From Acidimicrobiia bacterium (GTDB lineage: Bacteria; Actinomycetota; Acidimicrobiia; Spongiisociales; ZC4RG35): a DNA stretch of 64,000 nucleotides. How positions within the stretch are numbered: position 1 is the first letter of the stretch; each line of letters opens with the position of its first letter. Shown here one piece after another: positions 52,125 through 60,319 of this stretch. The position numbers and the translations under genes were made by a program. Under the pieces are notes generated by a model. It was not told the origin of the DNA. It ran no database searches and saw only the letters and a list, made by a program, of their open reading frames with translations. The stretch lies in NCBI GenBank assembly GCA_028285585.1, contig JANQOU010000012.1, positions 62,001 through 126,000 on the forward strand, written 5' to 3'.

Positions 52125-53063
52125 CTATGCGTTGGATTCGGCCTCCTTCGCCGCGTCAGAGCCGAGGAATGTCGACCCGCCGGCGAGCAGCCCGAGCGCC
52201 GAAGGCAGCCAGTAGGAAATCACCCGGAACATCAGCACTGGTGCCACGGCCGCGGCAGCAGGCACGCCATAGGCGATCAGGATGAAGCCGAGCGTGCCCT
52301 CCACGACCACAACTCCGCCCGGTGGGCCAGGGAGGCCGCCGGCGAGTTGAGAGGCGCCGAACGCCGCTAGAACCTCGAACCCGCCGAGGTCGATGCCAAA
52401 GCCAGTCAGCACCAGCCAAAGAGCCCCTGCCTCCAGAGCGAGACGAGCCCAGATGTAGAGCTGCGACTCCCAACCGGGCAGGTGGTCGATCACGGCGTCC
52501 TCGACCTTGTCTCTGAGGAATCGGGGCAGATAACGAGAGAGCGTTCCCAGCTTCCCCGAGCCAAACATCAGCACTACGCCGACGACCAGCACGATCCCTC
52601 CCAGGACCGCCATGCCGATCTGGAGAAAAGTGACGTCGAACGGGGCGACAATGAGACCCACTCCCGCCATGATCAGCAGCCCTGCATAGTTGAGCAGCAC
52701 CGTCCTGACCGCCGGGCCGGCCGAGCCGGTGTCGACCTCGTCGCGGACGGTCCACGACATCCCGACTGGTGTGATCGCGCCACCTGCCGGTATCAAGCGG
52801 GCGATGCCTGCCCCGACGAGCGCAGCCTTGAATGCCGACCAGGGTCTGAGATCCCCGCCTGCGGCCTGAATCGACTCGCGGAACAGCATGCCGAAGAACC
52901 ACTTCGCTGCGATCTGGCTCACGGCGGCCAAAGCAACCAGCAACAACGCCAAACCACTCACCGGCGGGATCTCAATGGCGTCGGTGCTGACCAGCCCGAT
53001 GGCGACCGCCACGTAGGCGATGCCCGCGATGGCGGCGAACCCGACTATTCGTCGCGGGTTCAT
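52125..53063 (-). CDS. UPF0104/LPG-synthase-type membrane protein
   Basis: 312 residues, seven to eight membrane helices. Family resemblance is to the flippase-like domain of lysylphosphatidylglycerol synthases (UPF0104): RLIPAGGAITPVGMSWTVRD, SQLAGGLPGPPGGVVVVEGT and GLGFILIAYGV-like blocks. No aminoacyl transferase domain. Overlaps the upstream plsY stop by ATGA, linking it to lipid metabolism. Probably transports or flips a lipid; unproven. Confidence 0.82.
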   Translation of the reverse strand: MNPRRIVGFAAIAGIAYVAVAIGLVSTDAIEIPPVSGLALLLVALAAVSQIAAKWFFGMLFRESIQAAGGDLRPWSAFKAALVGAGIARLIPAGGAITPVGMSWTVRDEVDTGSAGPAVRTVLLNYAGLLIMAGVGLIVAPFDVTFLQIGMAVLGGIVLVVGVVLMFGSGKLGTLSRYLPRFLRDKVEDAVIDHLPGWESQLYIWARLALEAGALWLVLTGFGIDLGGFEVLAAFGASQLAGGLPGPPGGVVVVEGTLGFILIAYGVPAAAAVAPVLMFRVISYWLPSALGLLAGGSTFLGSDAAKEAESNA

Positions 53064-53725
53064 GGAGTCAGCGGGTCTTCAATCGGCTCTGGGTAGTCGT
53101 CGACGACTTTGTCTGTGTCATAGATCGCCCGTCGCAACGCCGGGACCCGCCCCCGCTCGGCGTCGGCATTTCCCTGAGCCCGCCTGGCCATCAAGATCAC
53201 CGAAAGGAGGAGCAAGGCAAGACTCTCCGTCGGCGGGCGCCCCAGAGCGACGGACACGATCGGGAGAAGACCCCATCCGAAGAAGCCGCCAAGTCCGCTG
53301 CCGATCTTCCAGCCGGCCAGGGACCAACCCGTAGTCCAAACCATGAGAACGGGATCCAAGGCAACCAAAGCCCCAACAGAGGTGGCAAGGCCGCGGCCGG
53401 AGCGGCCTCTCATGAACACCGACCAGTTGTGACCGATGACCGCGGCGATGCCGGCGAGACCCGATGCGCCTGGCCCCAGACCTGCTCGCAGTGCGATCCA
53501 AACGGGGACGAGACCCTTCAACCCATCGAGGATGGCAGCAGCAACACCCCAGCCGACCCCGACGCTGCGTGTCAGGTTGCCGGCACCCACGTTCCCTGAG
53601 CCGACCTCCCGCAGATCGACTCGCTTGAGACGCGCCATCACTTGGGCAAAGGGAATCGAGCCCAACAGATAGGCCCCCAACAGCAGCAGCGGCCAGTAGA
53701 GAATCGACATCGAGATGTCCGGCAT
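53060..53725 (-). CDS. plsY: Glycerol-3-phosphate acyltransferase PlsY
   Basis: 221 residues. Transfers the acyl group from acyl-phosphate to glycerol-3-phosphate, the first step of phosphatidic acid synthesis. Family motifs: YLLGSIPFAQVMARL, REVGSGNVGAGNLTRSVG, GHNWSVFMRGRSGRGLAT and GRPPTESL. About five membrane helices. TAGTTT lies eight bases before the ATG. First gene of an operon with the flippase-like gene. Confidence 0.9.
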   Translation of the reverse strand: MPDISMSILYWPLLLLGAYLLGSIPFAQVMARLKRVDLREVGSGNVGAGNLTRSVGVGWGVAAAILDGLKGLVPVWIALRAGLGPGASGLAGIAAVIGHNWSVFMRGRSGRGLATSVGALVALDPVLMVWTTGWSLAGWKIGSGLGGFFGWGLLPIVSVALGRPPTESLALLLLSVILMARRAQGNADAERGRVPALRRAIYDTDKVVDDYPEPIEDPLTP

Positions 53726-53740
53726 CAGCGGAGAAACTAG

Positions 53741-55429
53741 TTAGACGAGGGCCTTCTTGGAAGCCAGCACGGCACTGTTGCTGTGAGCCAACGGCAACTC
53801 GAGGCGAAACACACTCTCATCCGCATCGCGGTGATAGGTGAGTGATCCGTCCATCAACTCTGTGAGCTGTCGCGCTACAGAAAGCCCGAGGCCCACCGAC
53901 CCGGTGACACCGCCGGCGTGTGCGGTCGAGTACGGGTCGAAGATGTGCGTGACCTGCTCTGCGGGCACCCCGTCCCCATCATCTCGCACCTCGAGCCAGG
54001 CCCTATCCCCCGTGGTTCCCGCGCGAATCTCGACCTGTGGACCGCCGTAACGACCTGCGTTGACGAGGAGATTCCTCAGGATCTGCCGCACCCGGCTCGG
54101 GTCGGCGATCACCGAAGGTGCTGCTTCCGGAAGAGTCACATCTGGCAGTGCGAGACCGTCGACGCTCGACTCGATCTCGGCTTGAAGGTCGACGACGCCG
54201 AAGTCCATGCCGACGGTGCCGATCTCGGCGCGTGCCGCAACCAGGAGATCATCGACGATGTGGGACATGTCGGCGGCTTGCCCGGCGACCAGATGCATCA
54301 TCTCGACACGCTCCGCTTCGGACAACCCGTCCATCGAGGCCAGCTCCGAAGTCAAACCGATCACCGCAGTCAGTGGAGTGCGCAGCTCGTGACTGACGCT
54401 GGCGACAAACTCGTCCTTGGCCTTCACCAGCTCGGTCATCGCTTCGCTATGGGCCTTCATGTGAGTGATATCGGCCAGCCCGACAAGGATGTTGGTGGCC
54501 TGCACACCGTTGGAAGCGTCGACGTAGCGAGTCTGAAGCCAGATGGAACTGCCTTTGAAGGTCTGAGCCGGAGTCTCCTGCTCGAGGAAAGTCTTGCCTT
54601 CGTAGAGGCCAACCAAGGCGCCGACGAACAGGTCCATGGTCGCCGGGCTGACCAGGCTGGGGTCGCGATAGCCGAGGACGTCATCAGGATTCTCGGCCTC
54701 GAGAAGCTTCAAGGCGGCTCTGTTGACTCTGATCACTCGAGCCCTGGCCACGGCTCGCTTGACCACGGCCGGGTACGACATGAGAAACGGCTCGATCCGA
54801 TCGGGACGGCCGGTGAACTCAGACCTGACGTAGGCGATCGCCTCCGACCAGTCCTCTTCGAGCATCGCCGTCGGAGAGTGCTCGAACAAGGTCTTGAATC
54901 TCTCATCCAGCGCCTCTGCAGCCGAGCGGATGGCGATGAAGAGCGTCGAGGAGATCACGAAACTGATGCCCATGATCAAACCCAAGGAGAGGGCCTGATA
55001 AAACGGCAGGCCCCAAGTGAATGCTGCTGCAACTACCAGCAGACCCGCTCCAATCACTGACAGTGTCTTGTTGGAGTTGACGAAGAGCATGCCGATCACG
55101 GGGATGACCACCAACGCGACAGCGGCAGGTATCAGCGTGTCCTCATTGCCGACGGTGGCGTTCATCACGACCGTGATCACGGCCGCTCCTCCGAGCGCAA
55201 CACCAGCGTGCTCGCGTCGCAGGACGATCTGACCCGTCAGCAGAACCGCGGCCACGCTGGGGCCGATGGCATGGACGTACATTTCGCTGCTATTGACTGC
55301 GAATCCGATCAAGAGGAAGAGGGCAGTGGTGAACCAGGCGAGGATCGCCCCAACGTGCACGACACGTCGATGAAGCCGTCGTTTGTCTGCGCCACCACCC
55401 AGGATGGAAGCGTTCACACGGGTGAGCAT
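53741..55429 (-). CDS. Orphan sensor histidine kinase with PAS domain
   Basis: 562 residues from ATG 55429. N-terminal region with six to seven membrane helices (about 28-190), a PAS-like domain (about 210-330), then HisKA with SVSHELRTPLTAVIGLTSE (phospho-acceptor His) and HATPase with RQILRNLLVNAGRYGG (N box), VRDDGDGVPAEQV (G1) and GSVGLGLSVARQLTELM (G2). No response regulator in the window, so its partner must lie elsewhere. Longer upstream frame reads poorly and is excluded. Confidence 0.9.
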   Translation of the reverse strand: MLTRVNASILGGGADKRRLHRRVVHVGAILAWFTTALFLLIGFAVNSSEMYVHAIGPSVAAVLLTGQIVLRREHAGVALGGAAVITVVMNATVGNEDTLIPAAVALVVIPVIGMLFVNSNKTLSVIGAGLLVVAAAFTWGLPFYQALSLGLIMGISFVISSTLFIAIRSAAEALDERFKTLFEHSPTAMLEEDWSEAIAYVRSEFTGRPDRIEPFLMSYPAVVKRAVARARVIRVNRAALKLLEAENPDDVLGYRDPSLVSPATMDLFVGALVGLYEGKTFLEQETPAQTFKGSSIWLQTRYVDASNGVQATNILVGLADITHMKAHSEAMTELVKAKDEFVASVSHELRTPLTAVIGLTSELASMDGLSEAERVEMMHLVAGQAADMSHIVDDLLVAARAEIGTVGMDFGVVDLQAEIESSVDGLALPDVTLPEAAPSVIADPSRVRQILRNLLVNAGRYGGPQVEIRAGTTGDRAWLEVRDDGDGVPAEQVTHIFDPYSTAHAGGVTGSVGLGLSVARQLTELMDGSLTYHRDADESVFRLELPLAHSNSAVLASKKALV

Positions 55430-55579
55430 GCAGTTTTCATCGGTAGACAGCCGGCAGTTCCATACCGGTCGCTGGACCCATAAAGAAGAGAGCCAGCCGG
55501 CGTGCCCACGAAGGATCAGAGTGCGACAAAGCGGTATCGTCGAGCCCGACTGGTCGAAGCCGAGTTTGAAGAGGTTGTG

Positions 55580-57136
55580 ATGGCGCTGAGAATCACTTAC
55601 GCAACGATGTCCGCAGACAACGAGGAGCTGAACAGCGCCTACGAGAAGTCGGTCCTCGATGTGCAAGCCAGGCTCGGTCAGAACCATGGTGTGATCGTCA
55701 ACGGGGAATCGAGAACCGACCGCGACTTCTTCGAAGAAGTCTCACCCATAGACAAAGGCATCCTGATCGGCCGTTACGCCCAAGCCACCACGGACGACAT
55801 CGACGATGCGGTGGCTGCCGCCGAGGCCTTCCAACCGGAATGGGAGGCATGGGGATGGGAGAAGCGGCGGGACTTGATGCTCACCGCGGCCGACATCATG
55901 GACGCCGAGACGTTCGACCTGGCAGCCATGTTGTCGTACGAAGTCGGCAAGAACCGCCTCGAGGCTCTGGGAGACGTCGCCGAGACGGTGGAGTTCCTCC
56001 GCTACTACGCAAACCAGATCACCGAGCACGATGGGTTCGTGACGCCGCTCAGCTCGCTGAGCCCCGATGAGACCAATGTGTCGGTGCTCCGCCCCCACGG
56101 CGTGTGGGCCGTGATCTCACCGTTCAACTTCCCGCTGGCACTGGCTGGTGGGCCTTCGACGGGCGCACTGATCACCGGCAACACGGTTGTGCTGAAGCCG
56201 TCGAACACAGGTGCGTTGATGGCTCTCGAGTTTCACAGGATCATGAGCGAGGCGGGATTGCCCCCCGGCGCCCTGCATGTGGTGACCGGTGGCGACGAAG
56301 CCGGTGACTACCTGGCCCACCACGACGATGTCGACGGGTTGACCTTCACCGGCTCTTACCCCGTTGGGATGTATCTCTACAGGACAGTCAATGAGAAGCG
56401 GCCGAAGCCGGTTTCGGCCGAGATGGGCGGGAAGAACCCGGTGGTCATAACCGGGAGCGCCGACCTCGACCAGGCCGTGGAGGGTGTGGTCCGCGGGGCG
56501 TTTGGGTTGAGCGGACAGAAATGCTCGGCGACATCACGGGTATATGTCGAAGAGCCCGTCTACGACGAGTTCGTGGACAAGCTCGTGGCTCGAACCGCTG
56601 AGATCGAGGTCGGGGACCCAACCGAGAACGGGATCTTCGTCGGGCCGGTCATAGACGACGCAGCCATCGAGAGATTCGAAGGTGCCGTTGCCGAGGTGAG
56701 AGACAGCGGTGGCGAAGTTCTAGCTGGCGGGGGCGTCATCGACAGAGGTGACATGGCCAAGGGCAACTATGTCGAACCGACCGTCGTCCACGCTCCGCTC
56801 GACTCATGGGTCTGGTCCACCGAGTTGTTCGTGCCTTTTGTCGCGGTGACCGCGGTGTCGGACATGGAAGAGGGCTTGGCGTTGTCCAACGACACAGAGT
56901 TCGGCCTCACCGCCGGGCTCTTCAGTGCAGATGACGACGAGATCGACAAGTGGTTCGCCGGGATCCAGGCCGGAACCACCTATGTCAACCGTGCCGCCGG
57001 GGCCACCACGGGCGCATGGCCGGACATCCAGTCGTTTGGAGGATGGAAGGGATCAGGCACCTCCGGGGCCGGAGGGGGAGGCCCCTGGTATCTGCGTCAG
57101 TTCCTTCGCGAGCAGTCCCGGACCCTGATCAGGTGA
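55580..57136 (+). CDS. 1-Pyrroline-5-carboxylate dehydrogenase
   Basis: 518 residues. Aldehyde dehydrogenase of the P5CDH group, converting glutamate semialdehyde to glutamate. Catalytic Cys315 in LSGQKCSATSRVYVEE; Glu in VSAEMGGKNPVVI; substrate and NAD blocks SPFNFPLALAGGPSTGAL and GLTFTGSYPVGMYLYR. It completes proline breakdown with the proline dehydrogenase 20 kb away. AGAGG lies about six bases before the ATG, so it is one of the few leadered genes; the 150-base gap to the histidine kinase holds nothing else recognised. Confidence 0.9.
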   Translation: MALRITYATMSADNEELNSAYEKSVLDVQARLGQNHGVIVNGESRTDRDFFEEVSPIDKGILIGRYAQATTDDIDDAVAAAEAFQPEWEAWGWEKRRDLMLTAADIMDAETFDLAAMLSYEVGKNRLEALGDVAETVEFLRYYANQITEHDGFVTPLSSLSPDETNVSVLRPHGVWAVISPFNFPLALAGGPSTGALITGNTVVLKPSNTGALMALEFHRIMSEAGLPPGALHVVTGGDEAGDYLAHHDDVDGLTFTGSYPVGMYLYRTVNEKRPKPVSAEMGGKNPVVITGSADLDQAVEGVVRGAFGLSGQKCSATSRVYVEEPVYDEFVDKLVARTAEIEVGDPTENGIFVGPVIDDAAIERFEGAVAEVRDSGGEVLAGGGVIDRGDMAKGNYVEPTVVHAPLDSWVWSTELFVPFVAVTAVSDMEEGLALSNDTEFGLTAGLFSADDDEIDKWFAGIQAGTTYVNRAAGATTGAWPDIQSFGGWKGSGTSGAGGGGPWYLRQFLREQSRTLIR

Positions 57137-58199
57137 CAGTGATCCGGAGACCATCCGGATCTTGAAGCTCGAGTCCTTCGGCGACAGCCGACGAGCTGAC
57201 ACCCACGCTTGCCAAGTGGTCCTTCCAGCGTTGCAAGTCGTCGACGTGGAACGCCAGGGCATCCGGCCTGGCGCTTCCACCCTCGACCAGCTCGATCTCC
57301 TGGCCAGGAGCGGCTTGGACGACGGCTGCCACGACACCTTCTGAAGGTGAGCGGAGCTGCTCGAAGCCAAGGACGTCGCGATAGAACGTCAGCGAAGCTT
57401 CGAGTGAGCTGACTGCCACCGAGGTTCGGGTGGCGCTGACCCCGCCAGGAGCGCGGCGAGGACCGCCGCCGGCGAGCACTTCTTTGGCCTCCGTGATGGT
57501 GAACCGCCCGGCAGTGACTTCCCGACCCACGACCATGCCGGCAATCGTCCGCCCAGATGCCTCGAGCTGGCTGATCAACCTGAGGTCGTCGAGGTTGCGG
57601 ACTCCGCCAGAAGCGATCACAGGGTCTTCGACCGCAGCCAGAGCCTCGGCCAGAATCCCGAGATTGGGAGCTTCCTCCAGAGCGTCACGACCGGCTTCCG
57701 CCACCAAGAAGGCCACGGCGCCGGCCGATGACATCTCGATGAGCACTTCCTCGAGGAAGCGACCGCTGTTCTGGGTCCACCCCTGAGTGGCTATCTCCTC
57801 GTTGGCCCTCACGTCGAGCGACACGACGATCTTCTCCGGGTACTCCCGGCACAGATCCCAAACCATGATCTGGTTCTCGATAGCGGCAGTCCCCATGACC
57901 ATGCGCCAGGCGCCCATGTTCATGATGCGCTCGGCTTCACCCTCGGAGCGGACGCCGCCGGCGACCTGAACCGGCACCTCCGCCTCTTCCACGAGCCGCG
58001 AGATCAGGTCGCGGTTGCGGTAGTCGCGGTATGCGGCGGCGTCGAGATCGACGACGTGCAGGTAGTCGACCCCCTGCTTGACCCAGTTGTGGGCGCGGCC
58101 GATCGGGTCGTTGTCGAGAGCGATCGCTTCGTCCAGACGCCCTTTGGGGAGACGCACCGAGAGACCACCGAGGATGTTGATCCGTGCGTACAGGTCCAT
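57129..58199 (-). CDS. HisA-like barrel fused to a VOC (glyoxalase-like) domain
   Basis: 356 residues. Residues 1-243 follow HisA/PriA: LGGLSVRLPKGR, YLHVVDLDAAAYRD, VPVQVAGGVRSEGEAERIM, VVSLDVRANEEIATQGW, VIASGGVRNLDDLRLI and GMVVGREVTAG. The catalytic Asp8 of HisA is Asn8 (RINILGG). The TDISRDGT loop that holds the second catalytic Asp and phosphate contacts reads VAEAGRDAL. The second Asp-type residue (SLDVR) is kept. Residues about 250-356 form a VOC domain (TSVAVSSLEASLTFYRDVLG). Histidine synthesis is doubtful; another ketose-amine or unrelated isomerase role is possible. TAGGGT lies six bases before the ATG. Confidence 0.8.
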   Translation of the reverse strand: MDLYARINILGGLSVRLPKGRLDEAIALDNDPIGRAHNWVKQGVDYLHVVDLDAAAYRDYRNRDLISRLVEEAEVPVQVAGGVRSEGEAERIMNMGAWRMVMGTAAIENQIMVWDLCREYPEKIVVSLDVRANEEIATQGWTQNSGRFLEEVLIEMSSAGAVAFLVAEAGRDALEEAPNLGILAEALAAVEDPVIASGGVRNLDDLRLISQLEASGRTIAGMVVGREVTAGRFTITEAKEVLAGGGPRRAPGGVSATRTSVAVSSLEASLTFYRDVLGFEQLRSPSEGVVAAVVQAAPGQEIELVEGGSARPDALAFHVDDLQRWKDHLASVGVSSSAVAEGLELQDPDGLRITVT

Positions 58200-58225
58200 G
58201 CCACAACCCTACCGACCCAACACAA

Positions 58226-58253
58226 CCCCATGTAAACCCCCACCCCCGTACCC
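58226..58253 (-). other. G-quadruplex-type motif upstream of the HisA-like gene
   Basis: On the minus (coding) strand four G runs of 3, 5, 5 and 4 are joined by loops of 3, 1 and 7 bases, fitting G3+N1-7. It lies 27 bases upstream of the ATG. Chance in GC-rich DNA is possible. Confidence 0.4.
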
Positions 58254-58255
58254 GC

Positions 58256-58363
58256 AACCTCAGGTAATAACGCCCGTATCTGGTAGCTATGGCCTCAAGT
58301 TGCCAGTGGGCTCTTTGAACGCGAGGCCATAGGGCCCGTATTCGGGCGTTATTACCTGAGGTT
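58256..58363. repeat. 108-base inverted repeat with 41-base arms
   Basis: Arms 58256-58296 and 58323-58363 are inverted copies: the outer 21 bases (AACCTCAGGTAATAACGCCCG) are identical, the inner 20 differ at seven positions. A 26-base loop separates them. The right arm covers the last codons and stop (TAA TAA) of the endonuclease-IV-like/LigD-like gene. It may be a strong terminator, or a small terminal-inverted-repeat element that inserted at the gene end. No clear target-site duplication is seen. Confidence 0.8.
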
Positions 58364-60163
58364 CGCGATACCGAGGGCGTCTTCGGCTTGGTCGAGGGTT
58401 TGGCCGCCGGCGAGGACCGGAGCGAAGAGGTCGCCGTAACGCCGGAGGCGATCCCAGATGTTGGCGATGGTGATGTCTCCGTTCTGGAGCTCCCCCACCT
58501 CCTCCCAGGTCAGAGGTGTCGCAACGGGGGCACCAGGGAGAGGCCGTACCGAGTAGGCGGAAGCAACCGTCTGGCCTGACGCGTTGCGATTGTGGTCGAC
58601 GAAGACCTTGCCCTTCCGCTTGGGCTTGTCCCATTCCATGGTGATGTCGTCGGGGTTGGCCGCCGCCAAGTACTCGCCCAGCTCGCCGACGAACCTCCGC
58701 ACCCTCGGGTAGCCATGGACCGGCTCGAGGGGAACGTAGACATGCAAGCCCTTGGATCCGGAGAGCTTGGGATACCCCACCAGGCCGACCTGATCGAGGG
58801 CAAGCCTTAGCAACTGAGCCCCGGCAACCAACTGCTCCCACGATGACCCCTCCGCCGGATCGAAGTCGAAGATGGCGTACGAGGGCATGTCGGGCGTTTC
58901 CGCCGTCGAGTGGAACGGGTGCATCTCGACACAGGCTATGTTGGCGAACCACATCAGCGACTCTGTGCTGTCGGCGACCAGGAAGTCGATCTCACCTCCC
59001 ATCGAGTCCGAGACCACCGGCACGATCTTCATCCAATCCGGCTGATGGCCCGGTGCCCTCTTCTCGTAGAAACTCGGCCCCCCTATGCCGTCGGGATAGC
59101 GGGACATCGAGATCGGCCTGCCGGCAAGATGCGGCAGCAGCACCGGTGCGATCGACGTGTAGTACTGGATCAAATCCCCTTTTGTGTAGGAGTCGCCGGG
59201 GAAGAACACCTTGTCGATGTTGGAGAACGTGATCGGCCGGTCCACTTGTTGCGGCACGAACCGTTCACCGTCTTTGACCACGCTCACCTTCGAGGGGAAG
59301 TCGATGCCTGCCGACGCCAAGGGGCGGCCCGGTGAGCCCACGGTGGTCATGTGATCACGCACCTCGTCCCAGATCAGACCGTGACTCTTCATGTCACGCG
59401 CCTCGGATATGAGCACCATGGAGAGGCCCATCTCCTGAACTGCTTCTATCAGCGGCCCGACCCGAAGAGTCCCCTCGCCGTATGGAACGTGACGGATCTC
59501 ACCGGACGCCCCGAACTCGTTGTCGGAGAACTGGACTTGGAGCGGCTGGATCATCCATCCCGGGAAACTCTCCCGAACGAACGCCAGGACCGAGGCGAAC
59601 GCCTCTTTGGTGACAAGCTGGCCGCCGGTCATGGCGTGCACATGTGCCCAGTCGACCACCGGCCTCACAAAGCTGTATTCAGAGGCGAGCTGGGCGATGT
59701 CACCGAGACTCCCGAAAGAGCTCTTGTTGCCAGCCGTCTCGAGACCGAGACCGACGCCGAGGTCGACCACTTTGGGAGCCACGTAGTCGAGACGTGATCG
59801 GATCCGGTCCATGAGGGCCGAAGGCTCCTCTTCGTAGGCCGACCCGAAGTGGGCGACGATCACCGGCGCGCCAAGCGCTTTGCCCAGCTTCATGGTGTGC
59901 TCCATGGCGGCAAGCGACTGCTTGCCTCGGTCTTCGTCGGGGATGGTCAGTCCGGCGAAGTAGGGGGCATGAACCGAAAGCCGCAAGTCTCGCTCAGCTG
60001 CGAGCAGGCCGAACTGCTCGCAATGTTTCTCCTTCCAAGGAAACCCTTTGGTGAAGGGAAGCTCCAGGGCGCGGTGCCCCTGCTCGACGAGGCCGTCGAG
60101 GAAGGCGACAGCGTCGGCGCCTTCTGGAGGAAGCTCGCTGATCCCGAATCGGATCGTGGTCAT
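58352..60163 (-). CDS. Endonuclease IV-like barrel fused to a LigD-type polymerase domain
   Basis: 603 residues. Residues 1-275 resemble endonuclease IV / xylose-isomerase-type TIM barrels: SVHAPYFAGLTIPD (H65), VIVAHFGSAYEE (H105), GLGLETAGNKSSFGSL (E142), VDWAHVHAMTGG (D171, H174), H225 and E254. Seven of nine zinc-ligand positions look kept; the HLND His and the DRH Asp appear replaced. Residues 310-603 are a full LigD polymerase (AEP/primase) domain: NIDKVFFP, SRYPDGIGGPSFYEKRAP, metal Asp433 and Asp435 in IFDFDPAEGS, SGSKGLHVYVPLE, Asp523 in VDHNRN, YSVRPLPGAPVATPLTW. No ligase or nuclease domain of LigD is attached. TAGCCT lies seven bases before the ATG. Confidence 0.9.
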   Translation of the reverse strand: MTTIRFGISELPPEGADAVAFLDGLVEQGHRALELPFTKGFPWKEKHCEQFGLLAAERDLRLSVHAPYFAGLTIPDEDRGKQSLAAMEHTMKLGKALGAPVIVAHFGSAYEEEPSALMDRIRSRLDYVAPKVVDLGVGLGLETAGNKSSFGSLGDIAQLASEYSFVRPVVDWAHVHAMTGGQLVTKEAFASVLAFVRESFPGWMIQPLQVQFSDNEFGASGEIRHVPYGEGTLRVGPLIEAVQEMGLSMVLISEARDMKSHGLIWDEVRDHMTTVGSPGRPLASAGIDFPSKVSVVKDGERFVPQQVDRPITFSNIDKVFFPGDSYTKGDLIQYYTSIAPVLLPHLAGRPISMSRYPDGIGGPSFYEKRAPGHQPDWMKIVPVVSDSMGGEIDFLVADSTESLMWFANIACVEMHPFHSTAETPDMPSYAIFDFDPAEGSSWEQLVAGAQLLRLALDQVGLVGYPKLSGSKGLHVYVPLEPVHGYPRVRRFVGELGEYLAAANPDDITMEWDKPKRKGKVFVDHNRNASGQTVASAYSVRPLPGAPVATPLTWEEVGELQNGDITIANIWDRLRRYGDLFAPVLAGGQTLDQAEDALGIANLR

Positions 60164-60227
60164 GGCCGACAGGCTATTGGCCAAGTGTTCGATTGACCCG
60201 ACCGGCGTTACGCTTTCGGTCTCAACC

Positions 60228-60303
60228 GGGTCTCTAGCTCAATTGGCAGAGCAGCGGGCTTTTAACCCGAAGGTTCGGGGTTCGATTCCCCGGGGACCCA
60301 CCA
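60228..60303 (+). tRNA. tRNA-Lys (anticodon UUU)
   Basis: 76 bases including encoded CCA. Acceptor GGGTCTC pairs with GGGACCC (one G-T), D arm GCTC/GAGC, anticodon loop CTTTTAA with TTT at 60261-60263, T arm with GGTTCGATTCC. The anticodon stem has a G-A mismatch at 27-43. A TACGCT -10-like hexamer lies at 60209-60214. The FGE gene starts 17 bases later, so they may share a transcript. Confidence 0.95.
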
Positions 60304-60319
60304 AACCAAAGGAGGGTCG

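Noticed and set aside
58256-58363. Integron attC site
   Set aside because: No GTTRRRY/RYYYAAC cores at the ends and the arms are too well matched; no integrase nearby.
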